Of a stretch of 64,000 bases of DNA, positions 1-7,490 are shown one piece after another (positions within the stretch are counted from its first letter, which is position 1; the number at the start of each line of letters is the position of its first letter). The position numbers and the translations under genes are program-made. A model generated the notes under the pieces. The model was not told the DNA's origin. It searched no databases and saw only the letters and a program-made list of their open reading frames with translations. The stretch covers positions 1,917,138-1,981,137 of the forward strand of contig CP051238.1 of the NCBI GenBank assembly GCA_017794925.1, read 5' to 3'. This stretch comes from Aestuariibacter sp. Its GTDB lineage: Bacteria; Pseudomonadota; Gammaproteobacteria; Enterobacterales; Alteromonadaceae.

Positions 1-454
1 TAACGGCCACCTGGGTATCAGTGTTAAGAGTAAGCTTGCTGCCATCACTTAATATCAATTCTCGCATTTCACCCACCTGGGTGCTTAGTGCGTTTTGATA
101 TTGCACGGTAGCGAAAGATTGCGATGGCGGTTGCCAGGCACTGAGTCCCAACCAACCCAGCAACGCCACGCAAAGAAACGATGCAGCAATAGCCAAGGGG
201 CGCATAACACTTCGCTGTGAACGCGGTGCCGGCACTATTTCTGCTAATTTACTGAGTACTTCCATTTTGTCCCACAAGGCCGCGACTTCCAGAAACGTGT
301 CCTGATGAGCCGGGGTTTTCAGCCACAGCTTTAAGGCAGTCACTTCCTGCTGAGACAGGCCATTGTCCAGCTTTACCAACCACTGACTGGCTTCGTCCAG
401 AATGCGGTCATACCCGTGCAACGACACAACATTATTTACATTTTGATCAGCCAT
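1..454 (-). CDS. FecR-like anti-sigma factor, C-terminus cut by the window edge
   Basis: The reverse strand from 454 reads MADQNVNNVVSLHGYDRIL and continues open to base 1, so only the first ~151 residues are present. A cytoplasmic N-terminal part (the FecR N-terminal DUF4880-like region, with a GLSQQEV-type stretch and a TFLEVAALWDKM-type end) is followed by one membrane segment near residues 82-105. A periplasmic part then begins, with the LILSDGSKLTLNTDT pattern typical of the FecR domain. Its ATG overlaps the stop of the upstream sigma factor by 8 bases, indicating translational coupling. By family knowledge it would hold the sigma factor until a TonB-dependent receptor with an STN domain signals through its periplasmic part. 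The STN receptor at 1275 is the obvious partner. The truncation is a window effect, not a gene defect. Confidence 0.85.
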   Translation of the reverse strand, partial: MADQNVNNVVSLHGYDRILDEASQWLVKLDNGLSQQEVTALKLWLKTPAHQDTFLEVAALWDKMEVLSKLAEIVPAPRSQRSVMRPLAIAASFLCVALLGWLGLSAWQPPSQSFATVQYQNALSTQVGEMRELILSDGSKLTLNTDTQVAV

Positions 455-1010
455 TGTGTTGACCTCGCACGCCTGTCACGCCTTCATCGCGTTGTTGCAC
501 TTTTCGCATGTGTAACGTGCAGCGTTTAACACCTTCAGCGATATGCTTTTCCACTGTTTTTTCACTTATACCTAACTCAGATGCGATGACTTTTTGTGTG
601 TGTCCGTACACTTTTTTCAGCACAAATGCGCGGCGGCACTGTGGCGGTAACAAGCGAACGGCGTCACAAAAATGGGCAAACTCCTGCTGACTGGCTGTCT
701 GGCGTAACGTTTCGTCTTCAAATTCGTCTAGCTGGCTGTCTAACTGGTCGATTGCCTCGATCGCATCATCGATTAACCTGACATCGGCACGCTTAAGATG
801 ATCATAAGCAAGATTGCGCGCCGTTTTATACAAAAAAGAACGAGGTTCACGAATATGGCTGGTGTCTTTCACCTGACATAATCGTACGTAGGTGTCCTGT
901 AAAATGTCGTCCACTTCTTTTGGCGGCACAAGTCGCGACAGCATTTTTGCTATGCCGTTTCGCGCCGTCATGTAGGCGTTGTGAATGGTGTTATCGACTG
1001 ACATCTTCAT
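447..1010 (-). CDS. ECF RNA polymerase sigma factor, FecI-like
   Basis: This 187-residue protein has the two-domain layout of group IV sigma factors. Region 2 lies at about residues 15-80 (EVDDILQDTYVRLCQ, then PRSFLYKTARNLAYDHLKR, the usual region 2.3/2.4 signature). Region 4 lies at about 115-170 (LLPPQCRRAFVLKKVYGHT, then a helix-turn-helix SELGISEKTVEKHIAEGVKRC). It is upstream of and overlaps a FecR-like anti-sigma gene, the classical FecI-FecR arrangement for cell-surface signalling. A second ATG lies two codons inside; neither has a strong Shine-Dalgarno sequence, so the exact start is uncertain. It probably drives the divergent STN-receptor gene and perhaps the halogenase operon, but no promoter match was established. 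Confidence 0.88.
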   Translation of the reverse strand: MKMSVDNTIHNAYMTARNGIAKMLSRLVPPKEVDDILQDTYVRLCQVKDTSHIREPRSFLYKTARNLAYDHLKRADVRLIDDAIEAIDQLDSQLDEFEDETLRQTASQQEFAHFCDAVRLLPPQCRRAFVLKKVYGHTQKVIASELGISEKTVEKHIAEGVKRCTLHMRKVQQRDEGVTGVRGQHNG

Positions 1011-1274
1011 TATTATTTTGCTACTACTCTCTATAGGACGACCAACAAAATGAATTCCCCCATAGCATTATAGATAAAATTGCACATTGGGGTGAATAAT
1101 GGGTATTGTTAATAAAATGTGATTCCTGCTTTACACAAACCCCAGCCTTATTATAGGGTTGTGTCCGCATCAATCCGGTCGTCAGATCGGCCTCGTGTGC
1201 GAATAGCTAAAATTGGTAAAGATCAAAATAAATGTGGCGATTGTGTGCCTAAGTGCAGTAAACAGGTGGTTAAC

Positions 1275-4200
1275 TTGAATCGTGTGAAAGGCTTGTTTTG
1301 GGTGCCTGTTGCGGCGGCAGTGTACTTTGCACTGTCGGCCGATAGCGTTGCACAAGCCATAGAGCCCCTATCACAGCAGTCGCAAACCATTTCTTTTGAT
1401 ATTGCTCGGCAACCTGCCGATGAAGCGTTAATTGCCTTCGCAAATCAGGCGCAGCTCACCATTGTTTTCCCATACAACAAAGTGCGTCACAGCATGGCAA
1501 ACAGTGTGAAAGGGAATTATCCGGTTGCGCAGGCAATCACACTGTTGCTGGCGGGCACCGACCTCATGGCTGAGGTTACCGACTCCGGGCGCATAAAAGT
1601 GTCGGTGAAGCCTGATGATGAAGAGACCAGCGGATTGTTAAGGTGGATTTCAGACCTATTCGCAAAGCGCGACGATTTACTCAGTGTGCCGGTGGAAGAT
1701 CAGCAAGCGCTGGTTGAATACATAGAGGTTCGCGGGCTGCGTGCCAGAACGGCACAATCGCTGGCCATAAAACGCGACGCTGACTACTTACTGGAAACCG
1801 TTCAGTCAGTGGAAATGGGTAAATTTCCGGACCAGAATCTGGCTGAAGCATTACAGCGTGTGTCAGGTGTTGCCATTGATCGTGCTGAAGGCGAGGGGCG
1901 TTATGTCACCGTGCGAGGCTTTGGCCCTGAGTTCAACCGTGTTCTGATTAATGGGCGGCAACTGGCCACCGACACCCTGGGTCGTGAATTCAGTTTTGAC
2001 ACCCTGGCGTCGGAGCTGGTCAGTAACGTCACCGTTTTTAAGCAAAATCAGGCATCGCAGCAGTCTGGAGGGATTGGCGCGACCATCGATATCATTACCG
2101 ACAAACCACTGTCGTACCGTGGTATGCGGGCAGCAGGCAGCGTGGAAATGCAGTACGATGACAACGCTGACCAATGGACACCGCAGGGTTCGGTGTTAAT
2201 GCGCAATACCTTTCTGGATCATAAGCTTGGGGTGTTATTGTCGCTAACTCATCATCAACGCGATGCCCGCATCGACGAAGCGCAAATTGACGGCTGGCTG
2301 GTTAATACTAACGTACCCGCGTCTTCACTGAACCGCGATACTGACACATTATACGTTCCCAGAAACTACGATCAGAGGGTGCGCTTTGACGATCGCTCCC
2401 GCACTGGCGGCACTCTGGTATTGCAATACCGGCCTAATGATTCCCTCGATATTACCGCTGATTATCTGGGATCGCGTTTTGATGTAAATACCTCTGCGAC
2501 GTCCATGGGCCACTGGTTTACCTCAAGTAATCTTGAGGCTGTAGAGCTGGATGATAACGGCACCGCGGTGAAGTTCAGTCAGCGGGAAGGCCATGCAACA
2601 GATTTTCATGCGCGTACGTTTAACCGCGATAGTACATTACATGCCGGTGGCATAAACATCGACTGGCAGGTCACTGATTTTCTGTCGCTTAACAGCGATC
2701 TCTCCATGTCGCGCGCCACGTCACAAGACAAGCAGGGCAGCGGGAATGCCCTGTCGCTTATCGGGTATCTGAACCGGTCTACATTCGATCACACCAACAA
2801 TGTGGTGCTACCGGCTATTTATGGCTTCCAGACTGCAAACCCTACACAGGTAAACGCTGAGGGCGAAGTCGTCGGTGTTGGGGATTATCTGGACCCGGCA
2901 AATGGTCGTTCGCATGTCATGCTAAAACGCGGGTGGGATGTGAGTGATACGGTTAAACAGTGGAAGGTAGATGGCCGCTATCTGCTGAATAATGGCGGCC
3001 TCACTCAACTTGATTTTGGTTGGCGTGTGGCCGATCAAACCAAGCAAAATACCCGTTACGACAATGAACTCAATGCACGCCATTGTGCTTTTTGCGGTTA
3101 TTTCGATACGCCCGATATTCCCGACAGTTTTCAAAGCCTGTTTAACGCCGGTGACGACTTTTTAGATGAAGTCAGTGGGCATGATGGCATACCCAACCAG
3201 TGGTTAAGACACAATGGCCCTGAACTGTTTGCTTTTCTGGAGCAAGCGGGAGGCGTTGATTTAAGTGCTGTGCGGCGCAATAACTCGTTTGTCATCAACG
3301 AGAAAACCTACGCACTGTATGCTGATCTCACCTACGAATGGGATTTTTCGTCGCTGTTTGTGGTGGCTCACACCGGTTTGCGGCTCGCTCATACCGATGT
3401 TGAGGTGTCCGGGGTGAACGAGCAGTTGGACTCGTTAGTGATCTTAGATAAAACCGAATTGGCGCCAATCACAGGAGCGGCCGCGCCTGTGAATTATTCG
3501 CAGTCCTACACCAACTGGCTACCCAGTATTCAGGTTAAAGCAACCTATCGCGATAAGTGGGTCCTGCGCGGCGCGTATTCTCACAGTATTACGCGCCCAA
3601 CCTTGTCGCAGATGACGCCGGGGATCACCTTTACCACAACTCGCCAGGGCGGCGATTTACGTGCCTCGGTGGGCAACCCGTTACTGCAGCCGTTCGAGTC
3701 ACGTAACCTCGATATTGCGTTAGAGTATTATTATCAGAAAGACAGCTACCTTGCCGCCGCGGCATTTCGTAAATACGTGGATAACTTTATTTTAAGTGCC
3801 AACCAGGATGTCCCCTTTCCTGGGGTGACGGATCCCAGTACCGGCGATAACCCAAATGCGCCGGATGAGGCCGACAGTACGGCAGTATTTGATATTGTCA
3901 GCCCGGTAAACGGCCAGACTGCGATGGTCGACGGTGTTGAGGTAAGCTGGCAACACGCTTTTGGCGATTCCGGTTTTGGTGTACAGGCCAATGTCAGTGC
4001 AGTAAGCAGTAACGCTGAACTCGATAAGGACGATGTAAAAACTAAATTTGCTCTAACCGGCCTCTCTGGCGCTGGTAATCTGGTGTTGTTTTACGAGAAA
4101 GGACCACTACAATGGCGCGTGGCGTATAACCGGCGGGGCGGATTTTTGCAGTCTCTGGTGCAGTCGCAGAGTAACGAACCGACCTTTGTTAATCCTTATC

Positions 4201-4373
4201 AGCAGTGGGATGTCAGCGCCTCATATCAGCTTAACGGCCGCGTTACCCTGTACGCTGAAGGGATCAATCTGACTAATGAAACCGTGCACAAGCACGGCCG
4301 CTTTAACAATCAACTGTTGCTTGTGCAAGACTCGGGCGCGCGCTATATAATTGGCGTGCGGGCTACCTATTAA
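1275..4373 (+). CDS. TonB-dependent receptor with N-terminal STN signalling domain
   Basis: This is an outer-membrane active-transport receptor of about 1032 residues from the chosen start. After a signal peptide (ends ADSVAQA, ~28 residues) there is an STN domain at ~41-110 (FDIARQPADEALIAFANQA), the module FecA-type receptors use to contact FecR. A TonB box-like VEYIEVRG sits near 147, the plug at ~168-278 (LAEALQRVSGVAIDR, VTVRGFGPEFN), then a large barrel ending in an aromatic residue. I chose TTG at 1275 because AGGTGG lies six bases upstream and the signal peptide follows at once. The reading frame opens at a GTG at 1119, which would add a 52-residue, cysteine-containing extension before the signal peptide. 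The gene diverges from the FecI/FecR pair, its likely signalling partner. It is a clear paralogue of the receptor at 7491-10397 (shared AQIDGWL, HCxxCGY, RPTL and RQGGDL segments). The substrate is not evident. Confidence 0.88.
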   Translation: MNRVKGLFWVPVAAAVYFALSADSVAQAIEPLSQQSQTISFDIARQPADEALIAFANQAQLTIVFPYNKVRHSMANSVKGNYPVAQAITLLLAGTDLMAEVTDSGRIKVSVKPDDEETSGLLRWISDLFAKRDDLLSVPVEDQQALVEYIEVRGLRARTAQSLAIKRDADYLLETVQSVEMGKFPDQNLAEALQRVSGVAIDRAEGEGRYVTVRGFGPEFNRVLINGRQLATDTLGREFSFDTLASELVSNVTVFKQNQASQQSGGIGATIDIITDKPLSYRGMRAAGSVEMQYDDNADQWTPQGSVLMRNTFLDHKLGVLLSLTHHQRDARIDEAQIDGWLVNTNVPASSLNRDTDTLYVPRNYDQRVRFDDRSRTGGTLVLQYRPNDSLDITADYLGSRFDVNTSATSMGHWFTSSNLEAVELDDNGTAVKFSQREGHATDFHARTFNRDSTLHAGGINIDWQVTDFLSLNSDLSMSRATSQDKQGSGNALSLIGYLNRSTFDHTNNVVLPAIYGFQTANPTQVNAEGEVVGVGDYLDPANGRSHVMLKRGWDVSDTVKQWKVDGRYLLNNGGLTQLDFGWRVADQTKQNTRYDNELNARHCAFCGYFDTPDIPDSFQSLFNAGDDFLDEVSGHDGIPNQWLRHNGPELFAFLEQAGGVDLSAVRRNNSFVINEKTYALYADLTYEWDFSSLFVVAHTGLRLAHTDVEVSGVNEQLDSLVILDKTELAPITGAAAPVNYSQSYTNWLPSIQVKATYRDKWVLRGAYSHSITRPTLSQMTPGITFTTTRQGGDLRASVGNPLLQPFESRNLDIALEYYYQKDSYLAAAAFRKYVDNFILSANQDVPFPGVTDPSTGDNPNAPDEADSTAVFDIVSPVNGQTAMVDGVEVSWQHAFGDSGFGVQANVSAVSSNAELDKDDVKTKFALTGLSGAGNLVLFYEKGPLQWRVAYNRRGGFLQSLVQSQSNEPTFVNPYQQWDVSASYQLNGRVTLYAEGINLTNETVHKHGRFNNQLLLVQDSGARYIIGVRATY

Positions 4374-4375
4374 CC

Positions 4376-5089
4376 TTACGATTCACCAATAGTAATACAG
4401 CAATTCGCGGTCAGTCGCCCTCGGGCAGGGTCGTGACTCAGGCCGTTTCCTACCTGAATACACCCCGAATGAAACACATTGGCCGGATAGAAAATAGCGC
4501 GGTTATAAACCGCATCCACTTTATCGGTTTGCTCAAACAGTGCTGTCGAACCCTGAATGTACTCGGCCGGCGGTAACCCCACCGTGGTGGCCTGATTTTT
4601 CAGGATCTGCATATAGCGGGTATGTTCTGCGGTATTCAGCCGTTCCAGTGCCGTTTCTTTATGGCGGTAAAAGGCAGTGCCATCCTTTGGATTTTCAAAC
4701 AGGTAATGCACCATCGCCCACTCGTTATTCACGGTGGAGTCGATGTGAGGAATGCGCTGAATTGGTTTTAAGATCTCGGGCGATGCCGTTGCCATGGAAA
4801 ACTGGGCAAACGACAGCGAAAACGCGCTGTCGTTTTCACCGGCTAACCAGAGTACCGCCGGCAGGGCACTACGCAGAAAGGCTGAGTAGTGCCCGGGCAG
4901 CGGCTTTCTTACACCGGGGTAAAAATCGTCGTTAAGCTTTTGGAAAGGTTGCCCCTGGCAAGCCTCGTCAACCAGCGCATCGGGATCCGGATGAAAACCA
5001 TCTACCACTAATAACGGCGTACGGCTTTCGCCTACGTAGTGCAACCTAATGGCACCCATCGGTGCAATTACTTCAGCTAAACCAGGCAT
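4376..5089 (-). CDS. DUF6445 family protein of the halogenase cluster
   Basis: This ~237-residue protein resembles the DUF6445 family often found beside SapC and tryptophan-halogenase genes. The features used are VGESRTPLLVVDGFHPDPDA near the N-terminus, FYPGVRKPLP, the IPHIDSTVNNEWAMVHYLF segment and the AIFYPANVFHSG segment. The H-x-D and later histidine pattern, together with PANVFHSG, is reminiscent of 2-oxoglutarate/Fe(II)-oxygenase-like folds. That resemblance is an inference, not a demonstrated activity. The start is uncertain: a TTG at 5122 has no ribosome site, and ATG codons occur at 5089 and 5059. I use 5089, which overlaps the end of the SapC gene by 17 bases. It is last in a halogenase-SapC-DUF6445 run on the minus strand and is tail-to-tail with the STN receptor, only 2 bases away. 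Confidence 0.7.
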   Translation of the reverse strand: MPGLAEVIAPMGAIRLHYVGESRTPLLVVDGFHPDPDALVDEACQGQPFQKLNDDFYPGVRKPLPGHYSAFLRSALPAVLWLAGENDSAFSLSFAQFSMATASPEILKPIQRIPHIDSTVNNEWAMVHYLFENPKDGTAFYRHKETALERLNTAEHTRYMQILKNQATTVGLPPAEYIQGSTALFEQTDKVDAVYNRAIFYPANVFHSGCIQVGNGLSHDPARGRLTANCCITIGES

Positions 5090-5807
5090 TACCGTGCTCA
5101 ATACGTTGGTTTTTACGGTCAATCAAAGCGTAAATTTGCGCTGTGGAGGCGATCAGGGTGTAAATAGCGCCTAACCATTGTCCGGCGTGCAAACTGGCAA
5201 TGGCCTCTGCACTCAACTGAGCTAATTTTTCTTCGTCGATAGTAAACAAGCCCTGCACTGTATGCTCGCTGCCATCGGCAAAGGTGACTGCCAGTTTTAT
5301 GGGGGTAATAAGTGAGTGAGACAGCAACGCGTCTATAAATTGCTGGGTTTGCTGTTCGCCGTCCAGCAACTGAGCCAATAGCTGCTGTTTTTCGTTTAGC
5401 AGCGATGTAGGCGTGCCGTCGTCATTGAATAACGCGTCGCCGTCCGTGTCTGCAATGGCCGGGCTGGCATCATCAAAACAGATCACCGGCTTCGCGTTGC
5501 CTTGTGCATCCGTGTCCTGGCCCACAAAAAACGGGTGGCGTTCAATTTGTGCCGGAATATACAGCGCCTGCCAGCGGCCTTCCTGCCAGAACAGATTTTC
5601 ACCTTCGTTAAAGCCTGTTAGCGCCGAGCATACAAACTGACCGGTATCCGCGTGCTTGGTAAACACAATGGGGTAGTTGACTACCAGCTTTTGAAACTCC
5701 GACACCACCACGGGGATCAGATGCGCGTTGGCGCCAATGTGTGGCACCTGCTGCGCGTTGATTTTAAGTGCCTTGTGGGCATTGGGGTTGAGGGCAACTA
5801 AAGACAT
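5073..5807 (-). CDS. SapC family protein
   Basis: This is a 244-residue soluble protein with SapC-family features. The N-terminus is LNPNAHKALKINA, followed by HLIPVVVSEFQKLVVNYPIVF and the conserved FVCSALTGFNEGENLFW. The C-terminal half carries an L-x-x-F-TIDEEKLAQLS segment. No signal peptide or membrane segment is visible. The name comes from an S-layer-related Campylobacter protein. In marine and plant-associated Proteobacteria the family occurs mainly beside tryptophan halogenases and TonB-dependent receptors, exactly as here, and its biochemical role is unknown. It lies 19 bases downstream of the halogenase gene and overlaps the DUF6445 gene, so the three are very probably co-transcribed. 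Confidence 0.82.
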   Translation of the reverse strand: MSLVALNPNAHKALKINAQQVPHIGANAHLIPVVVSEFQKLVVNYPIVFTKHADTGQFVCSALTGFNEGENLFWQEGRWQALYIPAQIERHPFFVGQDTDAQGNAKPVICFDDASPAIADTDGDALFNDDGTPTSLLNEKQQLLAQLLDGEQQTQQFIDALLSHSLITPIKLAVTFADGSEHTVQGLFTIDEEKLAQLSAEAIASLHAGQWLGAIYTLIASTAQIYALIDRKNQRIEHGNAWFS

Positions 5808-5826
5808 AAACAGGGCTCGCTTATTG

Positions 5827-7383
5827 TTATACCGGCTGTAAGCCGTATTGATTAATTTTGTTCAGTAAATCACGGTGAGTTGGCAGGGCGCTGAGCACCT
5901 TTTGCCTGGCCTGCTGATTCATTTGCAATTGTTGCTGCGCAAAAGCCCGGGCCACCTGCTGCTGACCAAAGCTCAGGTCTGACTCAAACCCCATGCCGTA
6001 CATTACATACTGGTAGCTGGCTGCCGGGAACACTTCATTGTTGCTGGTAAAGTCGTGGTCATATGGCGGGTGATAGCGCCATAAATCCAATAGCTCTTGC
6101 AGGCTGTCCGGGATGGTAGCCGGATCACAGTTGTCGCGCCAAAACGCAGTATCAGTACGCTTGGTAAGCATGTAATGCAGCTTCAGAAAATCAATAATGC
6201 GCTGCCAGCGGTACTGGAAAGTCTGATTAAACCGCTTGGCGATAATTGGCATCGTCGCGCGGTTTACCGGTAATTGTTCTGCCAGCATGGTGGCCGATAG
6301 CTCTACCAGTACCAAAGCTGAGGCTTCCAGAGGTTCTAAAAATCCTGCAGACAGCCCGACGGCGACACAGTTGTTGTGCCAGAAATGCGCGCGATGGCCG
6401 CTTTGAATATGGATCTGTTTTACTGACAAGTCGTTAAATTGCGGACCGACATACTGGGCTAGCTGGTCCAGCGCTTGTTGCTCACTCTGGTAGCGAGACG
6501 CATAGACATGCCCCACGCCACGGCGGCTTTGCAAGCCAATATCCCAAATCCAGCCCGCCTGTTGCGCAGTGGAAATAGTATGGGTTGCCACCGGGGCGTC
6601 CGGGCTGTCGTAAGGCACATGCACTGCCAGCGCGCGGTCAATAAACAGCACGTCATCACAGGGCACAAAAGGCACTTTGTAGTGTTTACCGAGCAGCAAC
6701 GACTGAAAACCGGTACAGTCTACAAATAAATCACCGTCAATCTCACCAGCCTGTTGAGTTTGAATGGCCCGGATATCACCATTGTCATGGGCTATTACGC
6801 CGGTTACGTCAGCCAGCACGTGCCGGACATTGAGTTTTTCTGTGCAGTGACGGGTTAAAAACGAAGTAAATTTGCCTGCGTCCAGGTGATACGCATAGTT
6901 AGCAACCGCGCCAAATTCGGCATGACGAATCGATTTCGGCGCGCGGTTGTGTTCGCACAAGGCTTCCTGAAAGCACACTGCATTCGAAAACGATTGCTCA
7001 ATAGTGTCCTGATGCTGTTGCCAGTAAGGCCCCAGGTTACCCTGACTGAATCCTTGCGGCAGCATGAGCGGATGATAGTAGAAGTCGTCGGCGTCGCCGG
7101 TTACCCAGCCTGCGAATTTAGCGCCTTGCTTAAAGCTGGCGTCGCACTCGCGAATAAAATCGGTTTCTCGGACCCCCAGTTTGATCAGGGTGTTTCGCAT
7201 GGTCGGCCAGGTGCCTTCACCCACGCCAATTGTAGGAATATTCGGGGATTCAACCAGCACCACCTCTACCGGATGATGGGCTTTAGTGGCGTGTTCAGCC
7301 GCAATGCGACCTGCGGTTAGCCAGCCGGCTGTGCCGCCGCCAACGATTACCACTTTGCGAACAGGTTGTGATGCACTTGTCAC
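5827..7383 (-). CDS. Flavin-dependent tryptophan halogenase family protein
   Basis: This 518-residue protein begins at GTG 7383, which has GAGGT seven bases upstream. The FAD-binding motif GGGTAGW is at 15-21. IPTIGVGEGTWPTMR follows, then the region of the catalytic lysine (DASFKQGAKF, K85 and K89). The family WxWxIP signature is present as GWIWDIGL at 277-284, with Gly in place of Pro. The conserved FLEPLEAS segment, which carries the active-site glutamate in PrnA/RebH, is intact. Family members use reduced FAD, O2 and halide to make hypohalous acid that reacts through the lysine. The true substrate of the SapC-associated subfamily is unknown, and a separate flavin reductase would be needed; none is encoded nearby. 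It is first in the halogenase-SapC-DUF6445 run, downstream of a TonB-dependent receptor on the same strand, suggesting action on an imported compound. Confidence 0.85.
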   Translation of the reverse strand: MTSASQPVRKVVIVGGGTAGWLTAGRIAAEHATKAHHPVEVVLVESPNIPTIGVGEGTWPTMRNTLIKLGVRETDFIRECDASFKQGAKFAGWVTGDADDFYYHPLMLPQGFSQGNLGPYWQQHQDTIEQSFSNAVCFQEALCEHNRAPKSIRHAEFGAVANYAYHLDAGKFTSFLTRHCTEKLNVRHVLADVTGVIAHDNGDIRAIQTQQAGEIDGDLFVDCTGFQSLLLGKHYKVPFVPCDDVLFIDRALAVHVPYDSPDAPVATHTISTAQQAGWIWDIGLQSRRGVGHVYASRYQSEQQALDQLAQYVGPQFNDLSVKQIHIQSGHRAHFWHNNCVAVGLSAGFLEPLEASALVLVELSATMLAEQLPVNRATMPIIAKRFNQTFQYRWQRIIDFLKLHYMLTKRTDTAFWRDNCDPATIPDSLQELLDLWRYHPPYDHDFTSNNEVFPAASYQYVMYGMGFESDLSFGQQQVARAFAQQQLQMNQQARQKVLSALPTHRDLLNKINQYGLQPV

Positions 7384-7490
7384 CGTAGTTACCTCATTTA
7401 TTATTGTGTAAAGGCACAGCGCACTGTGCGTTTACATAATAATAGCCAGCGTGCGCGAAAGGGTGACACGCACGCCGGCCGGGGCACTCG

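Noticed and set aside
1119..1274. N-terminal extension of the STN receptor (52 residues with CGDCVPKC)
   Set aside because: A signal peptide must be N-terminal. The TTG at 1275 has AGGTGG upstream and directly precedes it. The extension is likely untranslated, although GTG 1119 cannot be wholly excluded.
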